From the NCBI GenBank assembly GCA_003266105.1, contig MVAA01000105.1, forward strand, positions 1-7,000: 7,000 bases of DNA. Reading direction: 5' to 3'. The DNA comes from Methanosphaera sp. rholeuAM6. GTDB lineage: Archaea; Methanobacteriota; Methanobacteria; Methanobacteriales; Methanobacteriaceae. This document shows, piece by piece, positions 1 through 5,468 of this stretch (the stretch's first letter is position 1; every line of letters begins with the position of its first letter). Under the pieces are notes generated by a model. It did no database searches, had not been told where the DNA came from, and saw only the letters and a program-made list of their open reading frames with translations. Position numbers and translations under genes: made by a program.

Positions 1-29
1 AAAATAATTTTGTCAAGTCCTCACTAAGA

Positions 30-50
30 TATAACAAATATAATACTTAA
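30..50 (+). promoter_or_regulatory. possible box A of the helicase gene
   Basis: The AT-rich stretch AAATATAATA (36-45) could be the TATA element, which would put the transcript start near 66 and give a leader of about 24 bases. There is no good Shine-Dalgarno before the ATG at 90. The 9-base sequence AAAACTGAT occurs twice in the leader (65-73 and 78-86). In DNA this AT-rich a TATA match is weak evidence. Confidence 0.25.
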
Positions 51-89
51 ACTGACATTGGAAGAAAACTGATTCATAAAACTGATAAC

Positions 90-2594
90 ATGATAATATT
101 AAGACGGAACAAGAAAAACGTAGAAGTATATCCAATAGGTTCTGCTAAAGGTGCTTTAAATACCGAACGTGTACCTCTGTTTTTTGGTTATTTCAGATTG
201 CAGGAAAACGATGGAAAGATTAGACCCTACCGTTTTATTATTCAGCAGGATAATGTTGAAACATTTAAATCTCCTAAAGAACTGATTAAGATACTCAGAA
301 AACAAAACGTTTTACTGGCAAATAGGGATGAAGACATCGAGTCAATGTTAAATTCATTGAACATACAGTATAAACATACCCATATTTGCCGTCACTGTAC
401 TTTTTATGGAAACATAACAATTCTAAAAAAATCATCTTCCTACAAGTTATATGATGAATACATTTGTAAAAAATGTGCATTAAAGGAAATAAAAAGAATA
501 ATGGACTTAAAGGGATATGATGATCGTTCATTTTCCAGTTTTAAAAAATTGTTGGATAAGACCAATGATTTAGAAAAAGTTTTACAGGTATTTGATCCGA
601 AATTTAATCCGATAAAACATGATGATTTAACAGTATATGACAAGATAACTGTTAAGAAAACAAAATATCCTAAAATAACAGTAAATCAGCTTAAAATTCC
701 TAAGAGATTAAAGAAAATACTGTCTCCAAAGGTTAAGCAGTTACTGCCCATACAGATACTGTCACTTAATGCAGGATTACTGGAGAATCAGAATTTATTG
801 GTTGTATCTGCAACAGCATCAGGTAAAACATTGGTGGGAGAACTGGCTGGAATACCAAAAGCCATGAATCATCAAAAATTCATATATCTGACACCATTGG
901 TGGCACTGGCAAACCAGAAATACAGGGATTTCAAAAAACAATACAAGGATTTGGGATTGCATGTTGCAATAAAGGTGGGTTCTAACAGGGTAAAAGCTAA
1001 GGGAGAACTCACAATATCAAACAAATCAGTTAAACACGCAGATATTATTGTAGCAACATATGAAGGATTGGATTTCATGCTGCGTTCCGGTAATTTTCAT
1101 CAACTAAATAATGTGGGAACGGTAGTGATTGATGAAATACATATGTTGGATGAAGAAGAACGAGGACCAAGATTAAATGGTTTAGTGAAACGTTTATTAA
1201 CCATTTTCCCTAAGGCACAGCTGATAGGTTTGTCAGCTACAGTAAAGAATTCAAAACAAATCGCATCCGATTTCAATATGAAGCTTGTTGAATATAAGGA
1301 AAGACCTGTACCACTTGAACGTCACTTAATATTCACAAAGAATGAATTTGAAAAGAAAGATTTTCTGGGAAAATTAGCAAAAAAGGAATTTGAATCAAAA
1401 TCATCAAAAGGATTTAAAGGACAGACAATAATATTCACGAATTCACGTAAGAAAACACATTCCATTGCACAACAGGTTGAAAAGAAAGGAATTTCAACTG
1501 CAGCCTATCATGCTGGATTATCCTATTCCAAAAAGGTTAAAATTGAAAAGGCATTTGCAAATCAGAAAATATCCACAGTGGTAACTACGGCAGCATTGGC
1601 TGCAGGGGTGGATTTTCCTGCATCACAGGTATTGTTTGAAACGCTCCGCATGGGAAATAAATGGTTAACTAACAATGAATTCTCACAAATGTTAGGTCGT
1701 GCAGGAAGGCCAACATATCATGATATTGGGAAAGTTTACCTTCTGCCTGAGTTGGGTAAGGAATTTGATAATGAATCTGAAGAACAGAAGGCAATTGATT
1801 TGTTAGACAGTGATGTTGACAATATTAATGTGGAATACAGTGAAACAGATACAATCGAACAGGTATTGGCGGACATTTCTGCTATCAGAAATGCTAATTT
1901 GGATGAATTAGAAGAAAAATATAATCAGATTGAAACACCAGTGGAATTTGAAGAGGTTATCAACTTATTAATTGATACTAAGTTAATCATTCAACATAGG
2001 GAAAATGATAATGTGTATTTGCCAACAAAGTATGGAAGAGCCACATCAGTTTCATTCTTGAATGTTCCCCATGCAGAATATATTAGAAAACACATTAAAC
2101 AGAATCCTTTACAGACAGTTGAACATTTGGTACCATTTGATAATGCATATATCAGTAACAGGTTAGCCAGCGGATTATCCACAGCTCTAAAAACAAATGT
2201 CAGTTCCCGTTTGTTTGCGGATTCAAATAGGGATATCATTACTTCAGGGGATGTATTGGCCAAGATAGATCCACAGTATGCTGAAAAATTAATCTCATTC
2301 CAGATTGACTTCATGACATGCGAATGTAAGGAAAGTCCGTTCTGTCGATGTCTGGAAAAAAATGTGTCGGATAGGATTATCAAGCAACGTCTTAATGGAT
2401 GGAGCCCAAACGCTATCAGCAAGTACTTTATGACAAATTATGATATTCATATTTATCCTGGAGATATTTTCACATGGTTGGATAGTGTAATTCGCATGTT
2501 GGAAGCAATATCTAGAATAAGCCTGGCATTTAACAATAAAAAAACAAGTAATGAATGTAAGAGGTTTATTAAAAAAATAGAACAAGGTAAATAA
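90..2594 (+). CDS. archaea-specific superfamily II DEAD/DEAH helicase with zinc knuckle (COG1202-like)
   Basis: This 834-residue protein is an ATP-dependent nucleic-acid helicase. In order it has: a probable zinc knuckle (Cys100, Cys103, Cys126, Cys129); a Q-like motif around Gln222; Walker A SATASGKT (240-247); motif Ia LTPL (267-270); Walker B DEIH (348-351); LSAT (381-384); motif IV IIFTNSRK (447-454); motif V around TTAALAAGVDFPA (499-511); and motif VI QMLGRAGRP (533-541). A winged-helix-like part follows (about 615-650), then a second Cys cluster (Cys744, 746, 752, 754). The domain order resembles the archaeal helicases related to Hel308 and the M. jannaschii MJ1401 type, which I recall from family knowledge. 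The real substrate is unknown; repair, recombination or RNA remodelling are possible. The ATG at 90 is the only standard start after the in-frame stop at 48-50. All ATPase motifs look intact. The stop touches the stop of arfB on the other strand. Confidence 0.93.
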   Translation: MIILRRNKKNVEVYPIGSAKGALNTERVPLFFGYFRLQENDGKIRPYRFIIQQDNVETFKSPKELIKILRKQNVLLANRDEDIESMLNSLNIQYKHTHICRHCTFYGNITILKKSSSYKLYDEYICKKCALKEIKRIMDLKGYDDRSFSSFKKLLDKTNDLEKVLQVFDPKFNPIKHDDLTVYDKITVKKTKYPKITVNQLKIPKRLKKILSPKVKQLLPIQILSLNAGLLENQNLLVVSATASGKTLVGELAGIPKAMNHQKFIYLTPLVALANQKYRDFKKQYKDLGLHVAIKVGSNRVKAKGELTISNKSVKHADIIVATYEGLDFMLRSGNFHQLNNVGTVVIDEIHMLDEEERGPRLNGLVKRLLTIFPKAQLIGLSATVKNSKQIASDFNMKLVEYKERPVPLERHLIFTKNEFEKKDFLGKLAKKEFESKSSKGFKGQTIIFTNSRKKTHSIAQQVEKKGISTAAYHAGLSYSKKVKIEKAFANQKISTVVTTAALAAGVDFPASQVLFETLRMGNKWLTNNEFSQMLGRAGRPTYHDIGKVYLLPELGKEFDNESEEQKAIDLLDSDVDNINVEYSETDTIEQVLADISAIRNANLDELEEKYNQIETPVEFEEVINLLIDTKLIIQHRENDNVYLPTKYGRATSVSFLNVPHAEYIRKHIKQNPLQTVEHLVPFDNAYISNRLASGLSTALKTNVSSRLFADSNRDIITSGDVLAKIDPQYAEKLISFQIDFMTCECKESPFCRCLEKNVSDRIIKQRLNGWSPNAISKYFMTNYDIHIYPGDIFTWLDSVIRMLEAISRISLAFNNKKTSNECKRFIKKIEQGK
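2571..2577 (-). terminator. U-tract terminator for the PUA-arfB transcript, inside the helicase gene
   Basis: An A7 run on the + strand is a T7 tract on the - strand and begins 17 bases past the arfB stop. A second such run lies at 2538-2544. Both sit in the last codons of the helicase gene. They are the obvious U-tract stops for the minus-strand operon. Confidence 0.45.
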
Positions 2595-3290
2595 TCATAA
2601 CAATGATTTTATATCTTCAATAATCTTTTTTTGAGCATTAAACAATAATTCTTTTCCAAATTCTTCATCTACAGTAAAACCGTTTTCTTCGACACGTCCT
2701 GCTTCATCATCAATAATGGGATTATTCTCACGTGCCAGAGTAAGTCCGACCATACCCACTTCAGGATGCTTATTAAAGTCGCCATGTTCATCAATACGAC
2801 TTCCATCAGTTATACCTAATATTTTCCCCATTGACAGTTCACCCGTACATGCATGTGGCCCTTCATTTTCAATGATTGAATTGTTAAAAATGACAGTCAA
2901 TCCTGTTTTTTCTGAAATCTTTCCTATTTCATTAATTATCAGATTATTGCCACCATGACCATTGACTATGATAACTTTTTCAATATTTAACATTTCACGT
3001 GCATTTATTAGTTGAGGTATGATTTGTTTATTGATTAAATCATCCTTATTAATGTGTAAACCGTGTTTAACATAATCATATTCGGTTGCTGCATAAAATA
3101 TTCCTAAAAAGGTTGCACCAGTTTTTGTTGCAACGTTTAATGCCACGTTGGCTGCTATTTTTGAATCAGTATCAATAGGTAGTGCCGAGCCATGATTTTC
3201 TCTGTGAGAACCTAAAGCGATTATTCCTATTTTATGCACGTCTTCAGAAAGGACATTGCCTGAATCGTATTTAAGTTTAAAGTTTCTCAT
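2595..3290 (-). CDS. arfB: 2-amino-5-formylamino-6-ribosylaminopyrimidin-4(3H)-one 5'-monophosphate deformylase (ArfB)
   Basis: This 231-residue protein belongs to the creatininase/amidohydrolase superfamily and matches the archaeal ArfB type known from M. jannaschii MJ0116. ArfB is a cytoplasmic metal-dependent deformylase. It removes the formyl group from the pyrimidine made from GTP by GTP cyclohydrolase III (ArfA), the second step towards riboflavin and coenzyme F420. The sequence shows GSHRENHGSALPIDTD (27-42), NGHGGN (110-115) and GPHACTGELSMG (144-155). By family analogy the metal ligands are Glu31, His33, Asp42, His112 and Glu151, all present. Length is normal. The ATG at 3290 has a good Shine-Dalgarno, AGAGGATC, at 3303-3296. 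It is the second gene of an operon, 12 bases after the PUA gene. The paralogous creatinine amidohydrolases are the main alternative, but the LPIDTD and ACTGELSMG signatures favour ArfB. Confidence 0.88.
   Translation of the reverse strand: MRNFKLKYDSGNVLSEDVHKIGIIALGSHRENHGSALPIDTDSKIAANVALNVATKTGATFLGIFYAATEYDYVKHGLHINKDDLINKQIIPQLINAREMLNIEKVIIVNGHGGNNLIINEIGKISEKTGLTVIFNNSIIENEGPHACTGELSMGKILGITDGSRIDEHGDFNKHPEVGMVGLTLARENNPIIDDEAGRVEENGFTVDEEFGKELLFNAQKKIIEDIKSLL
2624..2632 (+). terminator. U-tract terminator for the helicase transcript, inside arfB
   Basis: The + strand carries a T-rich run with T7 at 2626-2632, about 30 bases past the helicase stop. Archaeal RNA polymerase terminates at U-tracts, and there is no intergenic space here, so this run within the 3' end of arfB (antisense to it) is the first good candidate. 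Confidence 0.45.
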
Positions 3291-3295
3291 TAACT

Positions 3296-3303
3296 GATCC
3301 TCT
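3296..3303 (-). promoter_or_regulatory. Shine-Dalgarno of arfB overlapping the stop codon of the PUA gene
   Basis: Read on the - strand, AGAGGATC sits five bases before the ATG of arfB and shares a base with the TAA stop of the upstream gene. This arrangement suggests translational coupling within one transcript. Confidence 0.6.
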
Positions 3304-3797
3304 TATATATTTAATTCCCAGATTGGATCTCCAACATAATGTAAATTCTCAATTGCTTTACCTTTGTTGTTTTCAATCATTTCTTTTCCAGTAATTAAAC
3401 TAGTTCCTATGGCTAGTGGTTTGTTATGACTTTCTTCAATAATTACAATGGTTTCTCCAACTTCAATACTTTCATCCGCATCGACAATACCCGGAGACAT
3501 TATGTCTGCACCTTTAATCACGAAGTTAATTGCACCCATATCTACTGTAGCGTATTTTTCCGTTATGTTTTCATCAACCATTGCATGTAATGTAGGTATT
3601 GTTTTACCATTTATTTGCATTAACAATGGTTTTCCATCTATCAATAAAATATCAGGTAAATCTTCAATTTTTACAAGTTCTACTTGGGATTTTTTAGGTA
3701 TTATATCTTGATAATTTCCTAATTCTTTTTTAATTTCTTTAATTTTTTTATTTTTTAAGAAGAATCGTTTTTTAATTTTCAATTTGATTATCCTCAT
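3303..3797 (-). CDS. pre-PUA/PUA-domain RNA-binding protein (COG2016, MCT-1/Tma20-like)
   Basis: This 164-residue protein has an N-terminal pre-PUA part (about 1-78, rich in Lys and Ile) and a C-terminal PUA domain (about 81-160). The domain contains the hallmark IKGADIMSPGI (94-104) and ends with GDPIWEL (156-162). PUA domains bind structured RNA. The eukaryotic relatives MCT-1 and Tma20 work with density-regulated protein on 40S ribosomes in initiation and recycling. A ribosome-linked role here is inferred from family membership only. It lies upstream of arfB with a 12-base gap, so the two are likely co-transcribed. The start is uncertain. The ATG at 3797 has no Shine-Dalgarno. A TTG at 3782 (codon 6) has GAGGAT seven bases upstream and would start the protein at KIKKRFFL, giving 159 residues. 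The outer boundary is reported here. Confidence 0.85.
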   Translation of the reverse strand: MRIIKLKIKKRFFLKNKKIKEIKKELGNYQDIIPKKSQVELVKIEDLPDILLIDGKPLLMQINGKTIPTLHAMVDENITEKYATVDMGAINFVIKGADIMSPGIVDADESIEVGETIVIIEESHNKPLAIGTSLITGKEMIENNKGKAIENLHYVGDPIWELNI

Positions 3798-4012
3798 TAC
3801 AATTATTTTTTTTTATTAAAGTTCAAATTGTTAGTTTCCTTTTACTTCATCTTTTTATTAGTATTTCTTATTAAATTTTATTATCGGTTAAATTCTTCAA
3901 TACAGTTTCTTTTTAAAATATTTTCTAGAAAGGTCTTAATAACTTTTAATAGTGATTGACTTTAAACATATTAATAATCATACAAATATTTGTTAATCAT
4001 TCGTTGGGATAC

Positions 4013-4024
4013 ATTTAAATATAA
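4013..4024 (+). promoter_or_regulatory. box A (TATA) of the Sm-like gene
   Basis: ATTTAAATATAA is a good archaeal box A. A start about 26 bases downstream falls near 4043-4046 and leaves a leader of about 20 bases that holds the Shine-Dalgarno AAGGTGA (4054-4060). The ATATATATAT at 4041-4050 is too close to the gene to serve as its TATA. Confidence 0.55.
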
Positions 4025-4053
4025 TCTTAAACAAATAGAGATATATATATAAT

Positions 4054-4060
4054 AAGGTGA
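4054..4060 (+). promoter_or_regulatory. Shine-Dalgarno that decides the Sm-gene start
   Basis: AAGGTGA is a near-perfect ribosome binding site and stands five bases before the GTG at 4066. It contains an in-frame GTG (4057-4059) that would itself be called as a start, but that codon has no ribosome binding site of its own. Confidence 0.65.
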
Positions 4061-4065
4061 TTGAT

Positions 4066-4308
4066 GTGGAACAAAAAAATAATAACAGTGCATCTAGACC
4101 ATTAGATGCATTAGGAAAAGCTTTAAACTCTCAAGTTCTTATCAAACTTAAAGGTGGAAAAGAATTTAGAGGAGCATTACAAAGTTTTGATATGCACATG
4201 AATTTAGTGATTAATGATGCAGAAGAACTAGAAGACGGTGAATCTACTCGTAGATTAGGTGTAGTTTTAGTTCGTGGAGACAATATAGTATACATATCAC
4301 CAGGATAA
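4066..4308 (+). CDS. archaeal Sm-like protein (Lsm, SmAP1)
   Basis: A short Sm-fold protein: 80 residues from the GTG at 4066, or 83 from the GTG at 4057. Sm proteins form rings, usually heptamers in archaea, that bind U-rich RNA and act in RNA processing and small-RNA biology. Counting from the 4057 start, the Sm1 motif covers about 27-56 and includes FDMHMN with Asp45, His47 and Asn49. The Sm2 motif is LVRGDNIVYISPG (71-83), with Arg73, Gly74, Asp75 and Asn76 of the RNA-binding pocket. The sequence is very close to the Methanothermobacter Sm1 protein as I remember it. That protein is also annotated from a MIDV start, so 4057 cannot be dismissed; I prefer 4066 because AAGGTGA is spaced for it. 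eL37 follows on the same strand, a pairing common in archaea. Confidence 0.93.
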   Translation: MEQKNNNSASRPLDALGKALNSQVLIKLKGGKEFRGALQSFDMHMNLVINDAEELEDGESTRRLGVVLVRGDNIVYISPG

Positions 4309-4516
4309 TTATTTAAAGGACATCTTAGTAGAATATCTATTATTATTAATCGTCCTTATTATTTAAGTAATACCTGATTATTGTTTTTGATTAAGGTATA
4401 ATGTAAATATACGCTCGTATATCTATTTGAATAGAAAATATTCTATTCTCTAGTTTTTACCTTTTTTAAAGGTTAATTTATTAATATTTTTTTTACATAT
4501 AAGGGGAGGTTATGCA
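4309..4516 (+). other. hairpin-rich gap between the Sm gene and eL37
   Basis: No reading frame is seen in these 208 bases. They contain ATATACG-CT-CGTATAT (4407-4422), the hairpin GAATAGA/TCTATTC with a 6-base loop (4429-4448), and ACCTTT-TTT-AAAGGT (4459-4473). A T8 run (4487-4494) stands just before the eL37 Shine-Dalgarno. AGAATATCTATT at 4330-4341 could instead pair with 4430-4444 (three-base bulge) and break the second hairpin. TTTTTTAAA at 4462-4470 might serve as a separate box A for eL37. Whether this is an internal promoter, an attenuator-like leader or AT-rich chance cannot be told. Confidence 0.4.
4503..4510 (+). promoter_or_regulatory. strong Shine-Dalgarno of eL37
   Basis: GGGGAGGT lies six bases before the ATG at 4517 and is among the strongest ribosome binding sites in the window. 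The nearer ATG at 4512 opens only ATG-CAA-TGA, so 4517 is the real start. Confidence 0.75.
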
Positions 4517-4702
4517 ATGAAAGGAACACCATCATTTGGGAAACGTAATAAAAAGAATCACATCAGGTGTAGAAGATGTGGTAGAAATGCTTTTAACCCA
4601 AATAAAAAATACTGTGCTTCATGTGGATTCGGTAGATCAAAAAGATTAAGAAGATACAGTTGGCAAAACAAAAAACCTGTAACAGGTAAAAGATTAAAAT
4701 AG
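4517..4702 (+). CDS. rpl37e: 50S ribosomal protein eL37 (L37e)
   Basis: A 61-residue, highly basic zinc-ribbon protein of the large ribosomal subunit, found in archaea and eukaryotes but not in bacteria. The zinc site is complete: Cys18, Cys21, Cys33 and Cys36 (C-x2-C-x11-C-x2-C). The N-terminus KGTPSFGKRNK and the segment CGRNAFNPNKKYCASCGFG are typical of the family. In the ribosome eL37 is buried in 23S rRNA and helps hold domains together (family knowledge). Length is normal. It follows the Sm-like gene, as in many archaea. A stem-loop begins directly after the stop, suggesting it ends the transcription unit. Confidence 0.97.
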   Translation: MKGTPSFGKRNKKNHIRCRRCGRNAFNPNKKYCASCGFGRSKRLRRYSWQNKKPVTGKRLK

Positions 4703-4750
4703 ATATTTATTAGATACCCTAATAAATCATCTTTTCAAATACTATTTTTT
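4703..4750 (+). terminator. terminator hairpin after eL37
   Basis: Two bases past the stop codon starts a perfect 9-bp stem, ATTTATTAG (4705-4713) with CTAATAAAT (4719-4727), around the loop ATACC. It is followed by CTTTTC and then T6 at 4745-4750. Archaea do not need the hairpin to terminate, but hairpin plus U-tracts at this place fits a transcript 3' end or processing site. Confidence 0.55.
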
Positions 4751-4814
4751 AACACATTTTTATATCATTTAACGCAATATTTTTTAAAATTATTTTCATT
4801 TTTATTTATTTGAA

Positions 4815-4823
4815 GTTTATACA
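4815..4823 (+). promoter_or_regulatory. box A candidate of the small RNA
   Basis: GTTTATACA, preceded by TGAA as a possible BRE, is a plausible TATA box. Its centre near 4819 predicts a transcript start at about 4845, which is exactly the first base of the 13-bp stem described next. That coincidence of spacing is the main support. Confidence 0.4.
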
Positions 4824-4844
4824 GTCTATTTTATAATAGAAAAG

Positions 4845-4932
4845 ATAGTGTCAACACTTGTGGGTAAGAATTTCATATTACTAAACCTATTTAAAAGTAT
4901 GAAGTCTGTGTTGATGTTATAATATTTTTTTT
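4845..4932 (+). ncRNA. candidate structured small RNA, unknown family
   Basis: The + strand folds into one long hairpin. The outer stem is 13 consecutive pairs, 4845-4857 with 4908-4920, three of them G-U. An asymmetric internal loop follows (TTGTGGGTAAGA, 4858-4869, against CT, 4906-4907). The middle stem is ten pairs, 4870-4879 with 4896-4905, two of them G-U. A small top stem pairs 4882-4885 with 4890-4893 around CCTA. The five G-U pairs would be C-A mismatches on the other strand, so the structure only makes sense as + strand RNA. A box A sits about 26 bases before the stem, and a T8 run (4925-4932) follows it closely. I do not recognise a known RNA family. Alternatives are a terminator-like element or the edge of the neighbouring IS remnant. 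Confidence 0.45.
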
Positions 4933-4952
4933 ATCGCCCTTTAGGGGTGGTG
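4932..4952 (+). other. GC-richer mini-hairpin between the U-tract and the IS remnant
   Basis: CGCCC (4935-4939) can pair with GGGTG (4945-4949) around the loop TTTAG. The stem extends to eight pairs (4932-4939 with 4945-4952) if three G-U pairs are allowed. It is a GC-rich spot in very AT-rich surroundings. It could be the left end or a binding site of the former insertion sequence, or part of an RNA leader. Neither is shown. Confidence 0.25.
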
Positions 4953-4965
4953 CGTTAAAAAATAA

Positions 4966-4985
4966 GCTATAAAAAGATTTATATG
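4966..4985 (+). promoter_or_regulatory. possible promoter of the transposase remnant
   Basis: Two overlapping box A candidates, CTATAAAAA (4966-4974) and ATTTATATGG (4977-4985 region), stand upstream of the remnant's ATG at 5009. They would start transcription at about 4995 or about 5006. Either start falls inside or past the left arm of the inverted repeat at 4992-5032. Confidence 0.35.
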
Positions 4986-4991
4986 GTAAAA

Positions 4992-5032
4992 AGGAGAGTT
5001 ATTATATTATGAAATCCAAAAATAACTCTCCT
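4992..5032 (+). repeat. perfect 12-bp inverted repeat enclosing the transposase start
   Basis: AGGAGAGTTATT (4992-5003) and its exact complement AATAACTCTCCT (5021-5032) flank a 17-base loop that carries the ATG at 5009. The left arm includes the Shine-Dalgarno AAGGAG (4991-4996). In an RNA containing both arms the ribosome binding site would be paired and hidden. Confidence 0.75.
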
Positions 5033-5468
5033 ATTAATAATTATGAGTCGAACAATATATACTTGACGATTATTTTGATGGGCTACTAAATTATGTAGAC
5101 GAAAAGAATATATGGAAGATAAAATTGGGAAATTAGATTCTATTTTAACGGTCTGGAAATGGATAATAACTGTTATTTAAAACAAACGTGTTTATTGTCC
5201 TGAATGTAGTTCTAAAGAAATATATGAAAAAGAATATTGTTTTAGAAGTTTATTACTTATGAATCAGGGTTTAGTTGACTGTAAAATTAAACGATATAAG
5301 TTTAAACATTGTGGAAACGATTTTTCAGTTGATATTTCTTCTATTGTAAAACCTAATTTTACAGTATCTAATGAGGTAATGGACATTGTTGAAACATATT
5401 ACTCAATTGACTTTACAAATGTTAGAAAAATACGGGAATTCTTTGAGTTCGTTAAGCATTCAAGATAA
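5009..5468 (+). pseudogene. decayed 5' remnant of an IS transposase (zinc-ribbon N-terminus)
   Basis: Joining frames gives one transposase-like N-terminus. The pieces are a start MKSKNNSPINNYESNNIYL (5009 on), then DDYFDGLLNYVDEKNIWKIK (5065 on), then KLDSILTVWK (5130 on), then MDNNCYLK (5159 on), then RVYCPECSS and the remaining open stretch to 5468. At least four frame changes are needed. The last piece contains a zinc-ribbon start CPEC, but the second knuckle reads FKHC where CxxC is expected, so a zinc ligand is lost. DISSIVKPN and the following segment resemble transposases common in Methanobrevibacter and Methanosphaera. I recall this resemblance but cannot verify it. About 150 codons remain and the catalytic part is absent. 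The 69-residue open frame from 5259 is a fragment, not a gene. No clear terminal inverted repeats or target duplication are seen. Confidence 0.7.

Larger units (their letters stand above)
3798..4065. other. divergent intergenic region between the PUA operon and the Sm gene
   Basis: About 260 bases of very AT-rich DNA with no credible reading frame. It must hold the promoters of both the leftward PUA-arfB operon and the rightward Sm gene. Only the rightward box A is clear. A 10-base palindrome, TTTCTAGAAA (3922-3931), is a possible but unproven operator. For the leftward promoter no single TATA candidate stands out. Confidence 0.5.

Noticed and set aside
295..643. Minus-strand open frames opposite the helicase gene (295-531 and 440-643)
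   Set aside because: They lie wholly antisense to a gene with intact motifs, have no ribosome binding sites and give Cys/Phe-rich composition typical of shadow frames. The same holds for 872-1078, 1991-2422 and 2295-2585.
2716..2958. Plus-strand open frame opposite arfB, and another at 3448-3711 opposite the PUA gene
   Set aside because: They are antisense to recognised genes, and no family motif or translation signal is seen.
3922..3931. Palindrome TTTCTAGAAA in the divergent intergenic region as an operator
   Set aside because: Ten bases, mostly A/T, with no second copy found nearby; noted in the intergenic entry but not called as a site.
4703..5008. tRNA, CRISPR repeats or C/D-box RNA in the gap after eL37
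   Set aside because: No GC-rich cloverleaf, no regularly spaced repeat, and no convincing paired C and D boxes were found.
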